Assembly: GCF_000980885.2 (NCBI RefSeq)
Contig: NZ_LBDA02000051.1
Coordinates: 1-64,000, forward strand
Reading direction: 5' to 3'
DNA from: Streptomyces malaysiense
GTDB lineage: Bacteria > Actinomycetota > Actinomycetes > Streptomycetales > Streptomycetaceae
DNA: 64,000 nt
In this document: piece after piece, positions 42,684 through 52,286 of the stretch
Position numbering within the stretch: position 1 is the first letter of the stretch
Layout of the letters: every line of letters begins with the position of its first letter
Made by a program: the position numbers and the translations under genes
The notes under the pieces: model-generated
What the model was told of the DNA's origin: nothing
Databases searched by the model: none
What the model saw: the letters and a program-made list of their open reading frames with translations, nothing else

Positions 42684-42982
42684 GCACGCTCCGTCACCAC
42701 CGAATGTGAGACAGGGCCGTTGATTAGACACTCCCGCCTGTGCCAACTGCACTGATGATTCGCGATCTGGCAAATCGCTGTGTACGACCGGAGGTCTCAC
42801 TGTTACCGTCATGTGACATGTGATCCGACGTGTGAGGTTGGACGGATTCGTCGTGCCACCAGGGTGATTGGTCCCGTCACCCATTGCGTTGGTTGGTCAG
42901 AACCGCGACGAGCGTCGTATGTCAGGAGCGGTCATTTTTCGCCGTCACGGGGGAACAGCAGACAAGGCAAGGAGCAAGTTCA
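42684..42982. other. intergenic, promoter of secreted-protein gene
   Basis: No gene. The first 40 bases are IS right-end sequence; the rest is AT-richer and carries AAGGAG at 42969-42974 for the next gene. Confidence 0.5.
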
Positions 42983-44593
42983 GTGCCCCGAAAGAATCTG
43001 ACACAGTACTCGCGCACGTCGCGGCGGGATCACGCCAGACGCTGGAAGCGGTCAAAGGTCTCGGCCGCCCTGGTCGGCGGGCCGCTGATCCTCGCGGTGG
43101 TCGCCGGATCGGTGTTCGCGGCGGGCAGTCGTCACCATCGCCCGGGTACCCAGGAGGCCTCCGCGCAACCGACACCGGCCGGCGAGCCCAACGCGAACTG
43201 CGCGCTGGAGGTCCCCGGTCAGCCGCTCACCGCCGATGGGCTGGCCACACCCTACGAACTCGTCGCGACGGACCCGGCGCAGGGGTCGTGTCACGAGGCC
43301 AATCCGGACCAGGCGGCGTTCGTGGAAGCCGCGATCCTCACCAAGGACGGCAAACTCTCCATCTACAACCCGCTCGTCGTCGACAAGGGGACGAGACCGG
43401 CCGCGCGTCCTGTCCGTCCCTCGGTGCCTGCCGGTTCCACGGTCGGCATATGGTTCGGTTTCAACAACGCCAACCTGACCCTCAAGGCGAGCGGGCGGTC
43501 CGACGGCCTCGGTCAGGGCAAGTGTGCCAACGGCATACAGAACTCCATTTTCGGTCAGTTCGCGTACTGCAACGCCCCGGCCTTCTTCAAGGCCGCGGGC
43601 GACCTGAGCGCAGCCAAGAAGCTCACGATCCCGGGGCTCGGGACCGCCAAGGACGGCCTGCCCTGCCCGACCACGAGGGACTTCTCCGTCGTGGACCAGG
43701 ACGGAAGCGACAACGTGGTCACCCACTATCTCGCCGACGCCCGCGGCCGGATCGTCCAGAACAACGCCGCCGGGAGGAAGGCCCTGACGAGGACCAAGCG
43801 ACTGGACAACCGCGGCGACCGCCGCCACCGCCACGACGGCAGGGTCAGGTCGGCGAAGGCGAACGCCCTCACGGACCTGGCCAACGGCAGCGACAACCTG
43901 CTGCTGACCCAGTTCATGGACCCGGCCCTGGGCTGCAAGCCGTTCACCGCTCCCAACCAGTCCAGTGACGGCCGTGCCACGTCCGCCCTGGCGCTGGACG
44001 AACTGTCCGCTGCGGCCAACCAGCAGGAGCCGATCGCGCTGATCCCGCAGAACGACCCGATGACACTCGTCGACGGCCGTGTCAGCGTCGAGAAGACCAA
44101 CGCCTACCGGACGGGAGTGAACATGCCCGCGCTCGGTGCCGACGGCGACGGCGACGGGGCCTCCTACTGCAGGACCCTCTTCGGTGACCCGGCCGGCATC
44201 CAGCGAGTGTTCAAGGACAAGGCGATCTTCGAGGCTGCGCCCTCGCCCGACCCGGGAACCGCGCCGAACCTGTTCGCCTTCCTCGCCGCACGCGCCAACG
44301 GCACGTTCAGTGACCTTGGCTGCGGCACGCTCCTCGACGTTTCCAACCCCGTCACCCTGACGGCGAATCGCGACGGCCTGGTCACCGACGCGGTTCTGGT
44401 GCCCCTCGGCCAGACGCCGCCGTCCGCCGGTCCCACCGACAGCACCTCCCCGTCCGCGTCGCCGACTCCGTCGGCCGGTGCGAGCGACACCCCTGCCGTC
44501 TCGGCCACTTCGGCCACCCCGACCACGCAGGCATCCGCCGCCTCCTCCTCGATGGCGAAGCCGTCCCCGAGGACACAGCGGCACAGCAACTGA
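42983..44593 (+). CDS. membrane-anchored or secreted protein of unknown function
   Basis: 536 residues from GTG 42983, AAGGAG eight bases upstream. Basic N-terminus RRDHARRWKRSKVSAALVGG and one hydrophobic segment LILAVVAGSVFAAG at about 38-52 act as signal anchor or signal peptide. The large extracellular part has paired cysteines (NCALEVPG, GSCHEANPD, KCANGIQN, YCNAPAFF, GCKPFTAP, YCRTLFGDP, GCGTLLDVS), one basic segment RLDNRGDRRHRHDGRVRSAK, and a 70-residue Ser/Thr/Pro/Ala-rich C-terminal tail typical of wall-spanning linkers. No sortase motif. I do not recognise a family with certainty; similar proteins are called secreted or hypothetical in Streptomyces. Confidence 0.75.
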   Translation: MPRKNLTQYSRTSRRDHARRWKRSKVSAALVGGPLILAVVAGSVFAAGSRHHRPGTQEASAQPTPAGEPNANCALEVPGQPLTADGLATPYELVATDPAQGSCHEANPDQAAFVEAAILTKDGKLSIYNPLVVDKGTRPAARPVRPSVPAGSTVGIWFGFNNANLTLKASGRSDGLGQGKCANGIQNSIFGQFAYCNAPAFFKAAGDLSAAKKLTIPGLGTAKDGLPCPTTRDFSVVDQDGSDNVVTHYLADARGRIVQNNAAGRKALTRTKRLDNRGDRRHRHDGRVRSAKANALTDLANGSDNLLLTQFMDPALGCKPFTAPNQSSDGRATSALALDELSAAANQQEPIALIPQNDPMTLVDGRVSVEKTNAYRTGVNMPALGADGDGDGASYCRTLFGDPAGIQRVFKDKAIFEAAPSPDPGTAPNLFAFLAARANGTFSDLGCGTLLDVSNPVTLTANRDGLVTDAVLVPLGQTPPSAGPTDSTSPSASPTPSAGASDTPAVSATSATPTTQASAASSSMAKPSPRTQRHSN

Positions 44594-44819
44594 AGACGCC
44601 GGCTGCCACTCTCGGGCTGCCGCTCATGAGTGAATACGCAGCGCGGTGGACGGGTGCGTATACGCGTTGGCCGGTGGAGCCGATCACGCCCGCACCGCCG
44701 GCCGGGGCTTGACTCCTTCGCCCGGACTGGCCGAGCGGGATGGTGTCGGGACGCGAGAAGGGTCGTCCCCCGCCTGTTACTCCGCGGGCGGCGGACCTGG
44801 TCCCGAGGTGCGGGAGGGG

Positions 44820-46022
44820 GTGCCTGACGACCCGGTCCGCCCCCTCACCGCACGCGGTTACGGCGATGATCACGGCATCCGAGCGTGCGCGCAGTATGCG
44901 GCACACCCCGACACCGTCGACGTCGACCCGGCCATCTACTCCAGCCTGAGCATCGACGCCCCTGCGGGCGTCGTCCGCCTCTACGTCACTGACCCCGCAC
45001 AGGCAGCCAGTTTGATACGCGCCGCCAAGAAGCGTGACCCACGCATACGTGCGGGCAGCATCGATGTACGCAAGGCCCGCTACACCCTCACTCAACTCCA
45101 TGCGGCACGCAGTGCTCTCTGTATCCAGCAACAGAACAAGAAACTGCAGTACCGCCTCAGCTATGTCGCCGTCGAGCCGGATGGCAGCGGCCTGGAAGTA
45201 GGAACCCCGGACCCGGATCAGGCGGCTACCGCCCCCCTCGCGCCGCTGACGGGTGACCCGGCCCCGGTCGAGATCCGATTCGTCAAAGCAGCAGCAGTCA
45301 GGCCGACAGCCTGGCGTGACATCAAATGGAGCGACAGCGCCCCCTACATCGGCGGGGACAGCCTTGTGGGGCCCGACCACGCTGACGGCCCGAATTACCT
45401 CAACCGATGTACGGCCGGCCTGCCCACCGTGCGCAACAGTGATGGCAAGCAAGCTCTGCTGACCGCTGCCCACTGCTACCGCCCGAGCGATCGGATCTAC
45501 ACGCACAACCCCCCGGCGCCTGCAACCGGGAAGTTCTACACCGCGCCGGACACCGGAAAAGACAAGTACGTCGGCACGGTTGATCCGCTCTTCTCCTACT
45601 ACTACGACGCGGAAGAACTCGTGGGCAGTTCCAACAGTGCCGACATCAGCGACAGTACGAGCTGGAAGCCTATCGCTAGCACCGCGTACTCGTACAACGG
45701 CGACTACGTATGCCAGGACGGCATCGCGTCGTTCTTCATGGGCTTCGGCGCCGTATGCGGCATAGAGGTCAAAAACCAGGATATCACCTACACGATCGTC
45801 TCCTCGGACGGTAAACAGCACACGACGCGTGGTGTTGAAGGCACCCGTCTACCGACCAATGACTGGACAGTTGCCGAGGGAGACAGCGGCGGAATGGTCT
45901 ATGCCGACAACGGCTCCAGCGTCCAGGCCCGCGGCATAGTCTCAGCAGGACATGAAACCACAACAGAGGATCCGAGTGACGCGTCCAACTATTCGAATGG
46001 ACCGAAGTCCCTGACATCCTGA
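44820..46022 (+). CDS. chymotrypsin-like serine protease, C-terminal frameshift, start uncertain
   Basis: The readable product from GTG 44820 is about 400 residues; the frame is open back to 44646 but that part looks non-coding. Catalytic His in ALLTAAHCYRPSD, Ser in AEGDSGGMVYADNG, with an aspartate candidate in VGTVDPLFSYYYD. A pro-region of about 140 residues precedes. No signal peptide is found, which is odd for an S1 protease, so the 5' end may be lost. Near 45985 the reading should change frame: the natural end WTEVPDILKDLNLKP is visible in the next frame running to 46057, while the present frame stops at 46022. Possibly a recent pseudogene or a sequence error. Confidence 0.65.
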   Translation: MPDDPVRPLTARGYGDDHGIRACAQYAAHPDTVDVDPAIYSSLSIDAPAGVVRLYVTDPAQAASLIRAAKKRDPRIRAGSIDVRKARYTLTQLHAARSALCIQQQNKKLQYRLSYVAVEPDGSGLEVGTPDPDQAATAPLAPLTGDPAPVEIRFVKAAAVRPTAWRDIKWSDSAPYIGGDSLVGPDHADGPNYLNRCTAGLPTVRNSDGKQALLTAAHCYRPSDRIYTHNPPAPATGKFYTAPDTGKDKYVGTVDPLFSYYYDAEELVGSSNSADISDSTSWKPIASTAYSYNGDYVCQDGIASFFMGFGAVCGIEVKNQDITYTIVSSDGKQHTTRGVEGTRLPTNDWTVAEGDSGGMVYADNGSSVQARGIVSAGHETTTEDPSDASNYSNGPKSLTS

Positions 46023-46101
46023 AGGACCTCAACCTGAAGCCGAATCCGGCCAAGTAGGCGACATGTTGGAACCTGCTGCCATCACAACGCATCCAAAGAG
46101 T

Positions 46102-46554
46102 ATGAGACCTGCATCTCGCCTTCGGATCGCATCATGTGTCCTGACCGTCGGCGTACTTCTGGCCGGATGCGGACACGCAACCAAGGCAGGCATACCGAAG
46201 CCTCCCGCCAAGAGCGGTGGCGCGCCGGTGGTCGGCCCCGTCGTCCTGGACACAAGCGGACGCACCCTCACCGGTCATGCCGCCGTCGGTGGGTGTACCC
46301 ACGCCTACTTGACCGCGTCGGAAACCAACAAAACCGTCACCTTGTCTCTGAACATCACGCACGACAGGAAGAGGTCGGCATGCGCGGCTAACTCAGCGAT
46401 GGGACCGGTGTCCACCACCCTGAGCCGCCCGCTCGGGACACGCACCGTGTACGACAGAGCCACCGCCCGGTGCATCAAGGTGTACGTGGGGTGGCCGGAC
46501 AACAAACCAGCGCCCACCCACTGGGGCCGGGTTTCCGGCAACTGTGCACATTGA
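46102..46554 (+). CDS. small lipoprotein
   Basis: 150 residues from ATG 46102; ATG 46063 would add a non-signal N-terminus. MRPASRLRIASCVLTVGVLL with lipobox LLAGC at about residue 20, so it is a lipid-anchored protein on the outer face of the membrane. The mature part has GGCTHAYLTASETNKTVTLS, RSACAANS and cysteine residues near the C-terminus (ARCIKVYVG, SGNCAH), likely two disulphides. Unknown role. It follows the damaged protease gene by 80 bases. Confidence 0.7.
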   Translation: MRPASRLRIASCVLTVGVLLAGCGHATKAGIPKPPAKSGGAPVVGPVVLDTSGRTLTGHAAVGGCTHAYLTASETNKTVTLSLNITHDRKRSACAANSAMGPVSTTLSRPLGTRTVYDRATARCIKVYVGWPDNKPAPTHWGRVSGNCAH

Positions 46555-46997
46555 CGGATGGAAATTAAGGGGCTGCCGTCGCACGCCGGGCGATTGCAGT
46601 ACGACGTGAGCCGCGTTCTGCATGCCACTGGCGCCGACGCAGTCGGGTCGACGGGACGCCCCGGCGTGTGGTGCACGCTTGCCCCAGCACTGGCCCACTC
46701 GCAAGTGATCTCCGCTCCGAGCCAGACCCGTGGAAACCCTCCCGTCTCTCGACCCGCAGAATCAAAGGCTCACCAACTGTCTATGACTGCTCCGAGGGCT
46801 GGGGAGGGGGTGTCCGCGGGTGGTGCAGGTACCGGTCCAGCACCTCAGCAGGTCCTGGAGAGCGTCGAGGGCCTGGTAGAGAGTTAGGCACTGTTGTCTT
46901 TCCGAGCTTGTAGATTGCGTTTCCTCCGGTCAGGCAAAGGCTGGTGGCTCTGTGGGAGTGGTGGCCTGTCGTGTCGCCGTTCCCGTGGAGGTCGTGG
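46555..46997. other. no gene recognised
   Basis: Mixed sequence after the lipoprotein. Frames exist but show no coding composition, domain or ribosome binding site. Confidence 0.45.
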
Positions 46998-47473
46998 ATG
47001 CCGTCGGTCGTGGGGCTGCTTGAACAGCGCGAGCTCGTGGCTCGGCGTGTGGTGGACGAGCTGCGGGAGAAGGCCGACCGGATCCAGGCCGAGCTGCCAT
47101 GGCCGAGCGGGACTGGAAGGAATGGGCCGGCGCCGCTCGCGGGTCGGCGAGGTGCTGGACCCGGTCGAGGAGACCGAGCAGGGCCACGTCCAGGTCGGCA
47201 GGACAGTGCTGAGGGCCGGCGGACGGGCCCAGCAGACGTCGTCGGCGGGGGCCGCGATGCCCAGGTCGCAGGTGCCGGTATGGCGTGAGCGGCTGGACCG
47301 GTCGGTGCTGTCGGTGGACTATCAGCGCATCCTTGAGGCCCTCGGGGATCGGCACCGGCTCCATCAAGAGCCGCTGATCTGGCAGGAGTCGGCCGCGATG
47401 TTCAAGCCTGAACGCGGTGCCGGCCAAGGTGGAGGCGCTGCGGTCGAAGGCGAAACGCCTGGTCGCGCGGGGC
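46998..47473 (+). pseudogene. transposase-associated HTH-like protein, frameshifted
   Basis: VVGLLEQRELVARRVVDELR and EKADRIQAEL in the first frame, SRVGEVLDPVEE in the second, VPVWRERLDRSVLSVDYQRI and LEALGDRHRLHQEPL further on, and finally EALRSKAKRLVARG in another frame. This series is the Streptomyces protein family that commonly lies beside transposases, with a winged-helix-like C-terminus. At least two frame changes show it is not functional. Confidence 0.6.
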
Positions 47474-47616
47474 CGACCTTGCTGACGATCGCCCGGATGT
47501 GGCCGTCGATGACGGACGCGCTGCCGTGCGACAGCGAAGCCGTCACGGCCCGGCGGCCCTGACCCACCCGATCGCGGGCGACAGGGGACGGGCCGAGAGG
47601 CGCGGGACCGGCGGTG

Positions 47617-48450
47617 CTACCGACGAGTGCCCGCCTCGTCGTCGTGGCGCGGCACCACCCGGAAGTCGAAGCCGAGCGTCCCGGGGTCCAGGGCCGTCGC
47701 CCCGCCGTCGACGGTGAGCACGGCGCCGTTCACATACGACGCCGCGGGGGACAGCAACCAGGCAACGGCCTCCGCGATCTCACGCGGCTCACCCGGACGA
47801 CCCAGCGGAAGGAATCCGGTCACCTCCTCGTAGGCCGTGTCCACACCGTCTCCCGGCAGGTCCGCTTCGGAGGCGAAGCGCGCCATGCGGCGGTCGGCCA
47901 TCTCGCTCCGCACCCAGCTCGGGCACACGACGTTGGCTCGCACCCCCTGACCGCCGTAGTCGACGGCGACGGAACGGCACAGCTGGAGCAGGGCTGCCTT
48001 GGACGTGGCGTACGGGGCGTTGCTCGTGCCGTTGCGCAGCGCGGACACCGAAGCGACGGCGACGACCGCGCCGCTCGCCTCCAGCAGGTGCGGGATCGCC
48101 GCGCGCAGGAGCAGCAGCGGGCCGGTGACATTGGTGCGCATCACCTCGTCCCAGTCCTCCAACGACAGGTCGCCCACGGTTCCTCCGCGACCGATGCCCG
48201 CGTTGAGCACCAGTCCGTCGATCCGTCCGTACGCGGCCAGCGCTGTCGCGACGAGACTGTCGGCGGCCTCGGGGTCTCGCACGTCGGACGGATGCGCGAG
48301 CACCCCGGTCTCTTGTGCGAGGCGTCGCAACGGCTCGCTGCGCCGGCCGGAGACGACCACATGGTGCTCTCCTTCGCGCAGCAGCCGGGCGGTGGCCTCC
48401 CCGATGCCCGTACCTCCGCCGGTCACGATGACAACTCGCTTCTTCTTCAA
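47617..48450 (-). CDS. short-chain dehydrogenase/reductase
   Basis: 277 residues from TTG 48450 with GAAGGAG eleven bases upstream. Classical SDR: VIVTGGGTGIGEATARLL (cofactor glycine motif TGxxxGIG), VLNAGIGRGG (NAG), VAVASVSALRNGTSNAPYAT with Ser and the YATSK active-site pair, and PSWVRSEMADRR. C-terminal VNGAVLTVDGGATALDPGTL is standard. SGRR after the second strand suggests NADP(H) preference. No partner genes adjacent; substrate unknown. 47474-47616 has nothing. Confidence 0.9.
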   Translation of the reverse strand: MKKKRVVIVTGGGTGIGEATARLLREGEHHVVVSGRRSEPLRRLAQETGVLAHPSDVRDPEAADSLVATALAAYGRIDGLVLNAGIGRGGTVGDLSLEDWDEVMRTNVTGPLLLLRAAIPHLLEASGAVVAVASVSALRNGTSNAPYATSKAALLQLCRSVAVDYGGQGVRANVVCPSWVRSEMADRRMARFASEADLPGDGVDTAYEEVTGFLPLGRPGEPREIAEAVAWLLSPAASYVNGAVLTVDGGATALDPGTLGFDFRVVPRHDDEAGTRR

Positions 48451-48654
48451 TGCTGTTCTTGCTCCTTCAAGATCACAGGACGCCACCGAGCGTAGATCCC
48501 GCTGATCCCTTGCTGACGACTTTGAGACAAGCTGACCTGCCCTGATGCCGAGACCCCCTGCGGTGCGCATCGGTTCCATGGTCGGGTAAACCCGACCTTG
48601 AGGTCTCGACCTGGCTGTCATGCCCCGGCAAGGCGCTCCCGGTGCAATGGACGG

Positions 48655-48857
48655 GTGCTGACTCATAGGCGTCAACTTCCCTCGGACAACCGCACATTGT
48701 GGTGTTGCGGCTGGCTTGCGGCCGCCGTGTGGGCCGCCGTCTTCCCGCTGATCACGGCACCCGAGCCGCACCGTTTGTGGGGCATGACTGCCTGCGCGGG
48801 CTACCTCTGCGCGGCGGTCGCCGCGTTGTCGTCGCGCCGGGCGAGGCGCTCGCTCCG
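48655..48857 (+). pseudogene. possible N-terminal remnant of a GT87-like membrane protein
   Basis: GTG 48655 opens a frame with RTLWCCGWLAAAVWAAVFPL, ITAPEPHRLWG and YLCAAVAALSSRRARRS, two hydrophobic segments similar to the start of DUF2029/GT87 membrane glycosyltransferases. The frame then becomes non-coding inside the antisense methyltransferase gene. Weak evidence. 48451-48654 shows nothing. Confidence 0.3.
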
Positions 48858-49520
48858 GTGGCCTGGCGCGTCGGCTCTGCAGGGGCGGAAGCGGGCGAGG
48901 TATGCCGGGCTTGGGCCGCGGCGCTCGGTCAGGTGGAGGCCGGCGGCGTCGGCGAGCCGGTGCAGCCGGCCGAAGGGGATCCAGTGCCGGTCGAAGAACT
49001 CGCCGATCACCAGTCGCCCGTCTGGTGCCAGCACCCGTGCCGCCTCGCGCAGTACCCGGTCCGGCCCGGGGATCTCGCCGAGCGCGGTCACGGCGTACAC
49101 GGCGTCGAATGTCCCGTCGGCGTAGGGCAGTTCACGTGCGTCCGAGCAGGTGGGCCTGATCATCGCCAGGCCGTCGCGCTCGGCGCGGCACATCACGTGG
49201 TCGAGCATCTCCTGCTGGATGTCGAGCACATCGAGCCGTCCCTCCGGCCCGAGCTGCGGGGCGACGTGCAGCGACTGCAGTCCGGTTCCCGGGCCGATCT
49301 CCAGGATCCGCTCCCCCGGCCGCGGTTGCAGTACGGCGTCCATCCGGCCGGCGGTCAGGAACGGCAACGGTACGTCGAGGAGGCCGCGTTGGGCGTACGG
49401 ATAGGGCGCCGCGTCGCCCAGCCACCAGGCGGCGGCCAACGCGGCGCCCGCGCCGGCGGCGACCGCCCAGCGGGTCCGGGCCGGGATCGGGGCGACGGGG
49501 GCGGTGGTGATGCGGTGCAT
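48801..49520 (-). CDS. class I SAM-dependent methyltransferase
   Basis: 239 residues from ATG 49520 (GGAG seven bases upstream). One N-terminal hydrophobic segment (AVAAGAGAALAAAWWLG, about 19-35) anchors it or is a relic. Motif I RILEIGPGTGLQSLHV, acidic loop LDVLDIQQEML, motif post-I TCSDARELPYADGTFDAVYA and motif IV region RVLAPDGRLVIGEFFD are clear for the UbiE/Methyltransf_11 type. It follows the four-TM protein gene by 53 bases on the same strand, both divergent from the two-component system. Confidence 0.88.
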   Translation of the reverse strand: MHRITTAPVAPIPARTRWAVAAGAGAALAAAWWLGDAAPYPYAQRGLLDVPLPFLTAGRMDAVLQPRPGERILEIGPGTGLQSLHVAPQLGPEGRLDVLDIQQEMLDHVMCRAERDGLAMIRPTCSDARELPYADGTFDAVYAVTALGEIPGPDRVLREAARVLAPDGRLVIGEFFDRHWIPFGRLHRLADAAGLHLTERRGPSPAYLARFRPCRADAPGHRSERLARRDDNAATAAQR

Positions 49521-49573
49521 GGTGTTCTCCGGTGGATCGATTCGGTCCGTGGTACGTAGTCGGGCGGTCGGCG

Positions 49574-50035
49574 TCACGCGGGCCGGCTCAGCGTCCGCAG
49601 CGCCAGCCGGCCGCACAGCGTGGCGAGCGGCAGTTCGGCGCCGAGCGCCATGGCGACCGCGGTGGCGAAGTCGCCGCCCGGGGCCGCGGTCGTGGTGTCG
49701 AACCAGGCGTCCACCGCAAGCAGCGTCGCGGTCGCGGCGGCTGCCAGGGCGTGCCGCCGGTCGCCGCGGGCGGCGAGGAGGCCGGTGGCGATCAGGCCGA
49801 GCGCCTCCATCGCGTCGAGCCCTACCCAGGCGACCGGCCAGTGCGCCGCGGTCGCGGTGGCCGGCAGGCCGGTGGCCAGCACGTACAGCCACGGCAGCAG
49901 GCCGAGCCCGCAGGCGACCAGCAGCCCCCCGGCCCGCCGCATGCCCCGCGCCGGGCGCGGCTCCTCCGCCTCTTCGTGGAGCGGGATCACCTCCGCGCCG
50001 GCCGCTTCCTCATCGCACAACGCCAGTTGACGCAT
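49574..50035 (-). CDS. four-TM membrane protein
   Basis: 153 residues from ATG 50035 (GTG 50071 is an alternative with GGAG four bases upstream). After an acidic N-terminus (CDEEAAGAEVIPLHEEAEEP) there are about four hydrophobic stretches: GGLLVACGLGLLPWLYVLAT, VAWVGLDAMEALGLIATGLL, ALAAAATATLLAVDAWFD and ATAVAMALGAELPLATL. No family assigned with certainty. Co-transcribed with the methyltransferase. Confidence 0.65.
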   Translation of the reverse strand: MRQLALCDEEAAGAEVIPLHEEAEEPRPARGMRRAGGLLVACGLGLLPWLYVLATGLPATATAAHWPVAWVGLDAMEALGLIATGLLAARGDRRHALAAAATATLLAVDAWFDTTTAAPGGDFATAVAMALGAELPLATLCGRLALRTLSRPA

Positions 50036-50206
50036 CCTCTTCCCCCGCTCCCCGCCGGCTGTCCCCTTCACGTACTCCAGCCTCCGGCGTGCACTGGGGC
50101 GCCGTCAGTCACGCAGGGTTCCGACCCGGGGTGGAGAAAAGTGCACCCCCGAACCGGGCGGAAACGTCATGGCATGGGGATGGCCTGCGGCTTTACCGTC
50201 TGACGT

Positions 50207-51490
50207 ATGCAACTCACGACGTGGCCGCAGCTGGTGCCGGGCCGGCCGTTCCGCAGGACGGGACACCGGACCGCGCTCGTCGCCGCCGGCCTGCCGCTCC
50301 ACCTCGCCGTGGTGCCACTGTGGCTCTGGCTGGCCGGCACGATGGCGGCGCTGGTGCCGGCCGCGACTCGGCTGCCCGTGCTGCTCACGCTCGTGGCGCT
50401 GCCCGTGCTGCTCACGCTCGTGGTGACACCCCTGCTGACCGCCGGACAGCGGCGGCGCTACCGGGCGCTCGTCGGCAAGGATCTCCCGCGCCCCGCCGCA
50501 CCCGGGCCGGGACGCAACTGGAAGTCGGCGGTGCGCCGGCTGACCACGCGGGCCCTGTGGCGGCAGGTCTGCTACCACGCCGTGGCGGGTCCGCTGCTCG
50601 CCGTCCTGGACCTCGCCGTCCTCGCCGTCTGGGCCGTCGCTCTCGTGGCCGCCTCCATCTACGTGTGGATCTGGGCGCTGCCCCCGCAGTGGCGGGTCAC
50701 GGACCTCGGGTACACCACGCAGGCCGCGTACATCACCGCCGGCGGTCTCGCCCTGCTGTTCCTCGGGCCCCGGCTGACCGGCGCTCTGGTGCGGCTGGAG
50801 ACCCGGGCGGCCGAGGTCCTGCTCGGCCCCAGCCGCACGGAGAAGCTGGCCCGCCGGGTCGCCGACCTCGCCGAGAGCCGGGCCGGCGTGCTCGACGCCG
50901 CCGACGCCGAGCGGCGGCGGATCGAGCGCGACCTGCACGACGGCGCGCAGCAGCGCCTCGTCTCACTCGCCGTCAACCTGGGCCTGGCCAGGTCCACCCT
51001 CGGCGACCTGCCGGAGGACGCCCGCAAGGTGATCGACGAGGCGCACCGCGAGGCGAAGGAAGCGATCGCCGAGCTGAACGACCTGGTGCGCGGTCTGCAT
51101 CCGGCCGTCCTTGAGGACCGCGGCCTCGACGCCGCGCTGTCCGGGGTCGCCGCCCGCCTTCCGATCCCGGTGCGCGTGGCGGTGGACCTGCCGCAGCGCC
51201 CCTCACCCACGGTCGAGGCCATCGCGTACTTCGTGGTCTCCGAAGCCCTGACGAACGTGGTCAAACACGCCCGGGCGACCCGGGCGGACGTGACCGTAAA
51301 CCGGATCGGGGGGACACTGCTGGTGGTCGTCGCGGACGACGGAGCGGGCGGCGCGGATCTCGCGGCGGCCGGCGGCACCGGGCTCGCCGGGCTCGCCCGG
51401 CGCGTCGCGTCCGTCGACGGCACGTTCTCCTGCCGCAGCCCCACCGGGGGGCCGACCGTCATCACCGTGGAGCTGCCGTGCGCGCCGTGA
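50207..51490 (+). CDS. NarL-type sensor histidine kinase
   Basis: 427 residues. Two N-terminal TM pairs (AALVAAGLPLHLAVVPLWLW, VLLTLVALPVLLTLVV; LLAVLDLAVLAVWAVALVAA, ITAGGLALLFLGPRL) form a short sensor domain of the putative-sensor type. HisKA_3 box RRIERDLHDGAQQRLVSLAV with phosphorylated His, then ATP-binding HATPase_c with SEALTNVVKHARATRADVTV (N box) and DDGAGGAD, GTGLAGLARRVAS. Overlaps the response-regulator start. The signal is unknown; the divergent methyltransferase/membrane operon is the obvious target. Confidence 0.9.
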   Translation: MQLTTWPQLVPGRPFRRTGHRTALVAAGLPLHLAVVPLWLWLAGTMAALVPAATRLPVLLTLVALPVLLTLVVTPLLTAGQRRRYRALVGKDLPRPAAPGPGRNWKSAVRRLTTRALWRQVCYHAVAGPLLAVLDLAVLAVWAVALVAASIYVWIWALPPQWRVTDLGYTTQAAYITAGGLALLFLGPRLTGALVRLETRAAEVLLGPSRTEKLARRVADLAESRAGVLDAADAERRRIERDLHDGAQQRLVSLAVNLGLARSTLGDLPEDARKVIDEAHREAKEAIAELNDLVRGLHPAVLEDRGLDAALSGVAARLPIPVRVAVDLPQRPSPTVEAIAYFVVSEALTNVVKHARATRADVTVNRIGGTLLVVVADDGAGGADLAAAGGTGLAGLARRVASVDGTFSCRSPTGGPTVITVELPCAP

Positions 51491-52128
51491 TCGCCGAGGA
51501 TTCCCTCTTGCTGCGCATCGGTGTGGTCAAGGTGCTGGAGGCGGCCGGCTTCGAGATGTGCGCGCAAGTCGACGACGCAGAAGGGCTGCTGGCGGCCGTC
51601 GAGGAGCACCGGCCCGACATCGCCGTGGTCGACGTGCGCATGCCGCCCGGTTTCACCGACGAGGGGGTGCGCGCCGCGCTGGTGATCCGCCGCCAGTACC
51701 CGTGTACCGCCGTGCTCCTGCTGTCGCAGTACGTGGAGGAGCGGTACGCGGCCGATCTGCTCGCCGCCAACACCTCGGGCGTCGGCTATCTGCTCAAGCA
51801 GCGGGTCGCCGACGTCGAGGAGTTCGCCGAGGCGGTACGCCGGGTGGCGGCCGGCGGCACCGCGCTCGACCCGCAGGTCGTCGCGCAGTTGCTGGTGCGC
51901 CGGCACAGCGATCCGCTCGACCGGCTGACGCCACGCGAGCGGGAGGTGCTGGAGCTGATGGCGGGCGGCCGGTCCAACTCCGGCATCGCCGCCGAACTGG
52001 TGGTGAGCGAGAGCGCGGTCGCCAAGCACATCAACAGCATCTTCACCAAGCTCGACCTGCCCAAGGCCGACGCCGACCACCGCCGCGTCCTGGCGGTGCT
52101 GCGCTTCCTGGGCGTTGCGACCGCATAG
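51478..52128 (+). CDS. NarL/LuxR-family response regulator
   Basis: 216 residues from GTG 51478 (GTG 51487 also possible), inside the end of the kinase gene, so the pair is translationally coupled. Receiver domain: VIAEDSLLLRIGVVKVLEAA (acidic pocket), IAVVDVRMPPGFTDEG with phospho-acceptor Asp near 52, LLLSQYVEERYA, GYLLKQRVAD with the conserved lysine. DNA-binding domain LTPREREVLELMAGGRSNSG and SESAVAKHINSIFTKL is the GerE helix-turn-helix. Confidence 0.92.
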   Translation: MRAVIAEDSLLLRIGVVKVLEAAGFEMCAQVDDAEGLLAAVEEHRPDIAVVDVRMPPGFTDEGVRAALVIRRQYPCTAVLLLSQYVEERYAADLLAANTSGVGYLLKQRVADVEEFAEAVRRVAAGGTALDPQVVAQLLVRRHSDPLDRLTPREREVLELMAGGRSNSGIAAELVVSESAVAKHINSIFTKLDLPKADADHRRVLAVLRFLGVATA

Positions 52129-52286
52129 TGCGCGACCCCGCCCGTATGCCCAGTCGACAACGGTGCTGATCGCCGTCTGGTGGGGAATGCGGCGTCTTCG
52201 GACACGTGCTCTTCACCAGGCCTCGCCGCGGTGGGCGTCGAAGGCGGTGGCCGTGGTGCGCAGGGCCACGGCATGGGCGGGGCCGG

